From JAKFDI01 sp044508835 (GTDB lineage Bacteria; Pseudomonadota; Gammaproteobacteria; Burkholderiales; Burkholderiaceae_C), in assembly GCA_044508835.1 (NCBI GenBank), contig JBIQHD010000055.1, positions 1 through 14,750 of the forward strand: a DNA stretch of 14,750 nt. Direction: 5' to 3'. Below the pieces are notes generated by a model, which searched no databases, had not been told where the DNA came from, and saw nothing but the letters and a program-made list of their open reading frames with translations. The position numbers were made by a program, and so were the translations under genes. The stretch's first letter is position 1, and each line of letters starts with the position of its first letter. Positions 13,958-14,750 of this stretch are shown piece by piece.

Positions 13958-14750
13958 GTGACCCAGACCTGCTCTGCCTGCGGAGCCCCCAACGACGCTT
14001 CCGCCCGCTTCTGCAAGCGCTGCGGCACCACGCTCGCCGCGGCGCCGGGCGCGTCCGCGGACCTCGTCTGCGCCGGCTGCGGCCATGCCAATGCGGCCGG
14101 CACGAAGTTCTGCCGCCTGTGCGGCACCCGGCTCGGGGCGGCCGCCGCGACGGCCGCCGCCGACCCGCTGCCTGCCGTTGACGACGCCGCGGAGGACGAC
14201 CGCACCGTCATCCTGCCCCGCAGCCGGCCGGCCGAGCCGCCGCCTGCCGCCGTGCCGCCGGCCGAGGACGACACCTTCGCGCCGACCCTGCCGCCGGCCG
14301 CGGCGGAAGCGCCCGCCGCGCCTGCCGGAGACGACGCCCGCGCCGCGGTGCGGGCGGCGCTGCAGCCGTCCTCGCCGCCGGCGCCGACGCCGGCATGGGC
14401 GACGGACACGCCGGCACCGGCCAAGGGCTTCCCGCTGGTGCCGGTGCTGCTGTCGCTGGTGGTGCTGATCGCCGCGGGCGGCGTGGGCTACTGGTGGTCG
14501 CAGCGCGGCGCAGCCCCCGTGCCGGCCCCGGTGCCGGCGGTCGAGCCCGCGCCGGCCGCCGCCCCCGAGCCGGCCGCCCCCATGGCCACGGAGCCTGCCG
14601 CCGCGCCGGCCGAGGCGAACGAGGCCGCGCCGGCATTGCCGGCGACCGAACCGGGGCCGGAACCGATCGCCCCGCCGCCGCAGCCGACCGCGCCCGAGCC
14701 GGCCCCCGCGCCGCCGCCCCGGCCGGCCGCCGCGCGCGGCACCCCGCCGC
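13958..14750 (+). CDS. Double zinc-ribbon membrane protein (3' end outside window)
   Basis: The frame is open from GTG at 13958 to the window edge, 264 residues without a stop. Two zinc ribbons of the same spacing (CxxC-x10-CxxC) occupy the N-terminus, with cysteines 5, 8, 19, 22 and then 38, 41, 52, 55. An acidic, Ala/Pro-rich linker (about 61-157) contains the phrases DDRTVILPR and DDTFAPTLPP. A membrane segment (about 158-179) ends in GYWWSQRG, and a very Pro/Ala-rich stretch runs on to the end. The ribbons should face the cytoplasm and the C-terminal part the periplasm. The Pro/Ala region may span the cell wall before a domain that lies beyond the window. No function is assigned; the gene diverges from the CoA operon. 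Confidence 0.85.
   Translation, partial: MTQTCSACGAPNDASARFCKRCGTTLAAAPGASADLVCAGCGHANAAGTKFCRLCGTRLGAAAATAAADPLPAVDDAAEDDRTVILPRSRPAEPPPAAVPPAEDDTFAPTLPPAAAEAPAAPAGDDARAAVRAALQPSSPPAPTPAWATDTPAPAKGFPLVPVLLSLVVLIAAGGVGYWWSQRGAAPVPAPVPAVEPAPAAAPEPAAPMATEPAAAPAEANEAAPALPATEPGPEPIAPPPQPTAPEPAPAPPPRPAAARGTPP

Noticed and set aside
13900..14742. Minus-strand open frames opposite the zinc-ribbon gene
   Set aside because: They are Ala/Gly-rich and without motifs, while the plus strand has a strong ribosome site and eight ordered zinc-ligand cysteines.

Overview
This is a very GC-rich stretch of bacterial DNA. Its gene families, its dispersed fold-back repeats built on the core CTTCGACAAGCTCAG, and its dense, overlapping operons suggest a betaproteobacterium, most likely Burkholderiales and Comamonadaceae-like (Variovorax or a relative). 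That placement is an inference from composition and repeat style. No rRNA, tRNA, CRISPR, insertion sequence or phage gene is visible.

Layout. (1) 1-415 is non-coding and repeat-rich. (2) 416-9477 is a candidate uptake and oxidoreductase cluster. A short-chain dehydrogenase (SDR, 416-1294, minus) diverges from a five-gene peptide/nickel-type ABC transporter operon running permease-permease-ATPase-ATPase-binding protein (1419-6828). A carboxymuconolactone-decarboxylase-like protein (6849-7373) follows directly. After a hairpin-rich gap come a second SDR that is a paralog of the first (7528-8376) and a quinone-oxidoreductase-type MDR protein (8503-9477). (3) A LacI-family repressor (9484-10536, minus) lies convergent to the cluster. 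A perfect 14-bp palindrome with a central CpG (1391-1404), of the kind LacI-family proteins bind, sits between the first SDR and the transporter operon. (4) 10730-11059 encodes a small unrecognised protein. (5) 11066-13807 (minus) is a compact acyl-CoA operon: a class III (CaiB/BaiF) CoA-transferase, then two enoyl-CoA hydratase/isomerase-fold proteins, neither of which keeps the two classical catalytic glutamates. (6) A double zinc-ribbon membrane protein starts with GTG at 13958 and runs off the window end.

Working model (inference). The LacI-type protein senses a small molecule, or a product of it, imported by the ABC transporter. It controls the divergent SDR/transporter promoter region; the two SDRs, the MDR reductase and the CMD-like protein then process the compound. 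The substrate cannot be read from the sequence. The CoA-transferase operon may be a separate carboxylic-acid activation module.

The observations most worth a second look are the repressor-operator link, the paired SDRs with an enlarged glycine-rich loop, and the CoA operon whose two crotonase-fold enzymes have altered catalytic sites.
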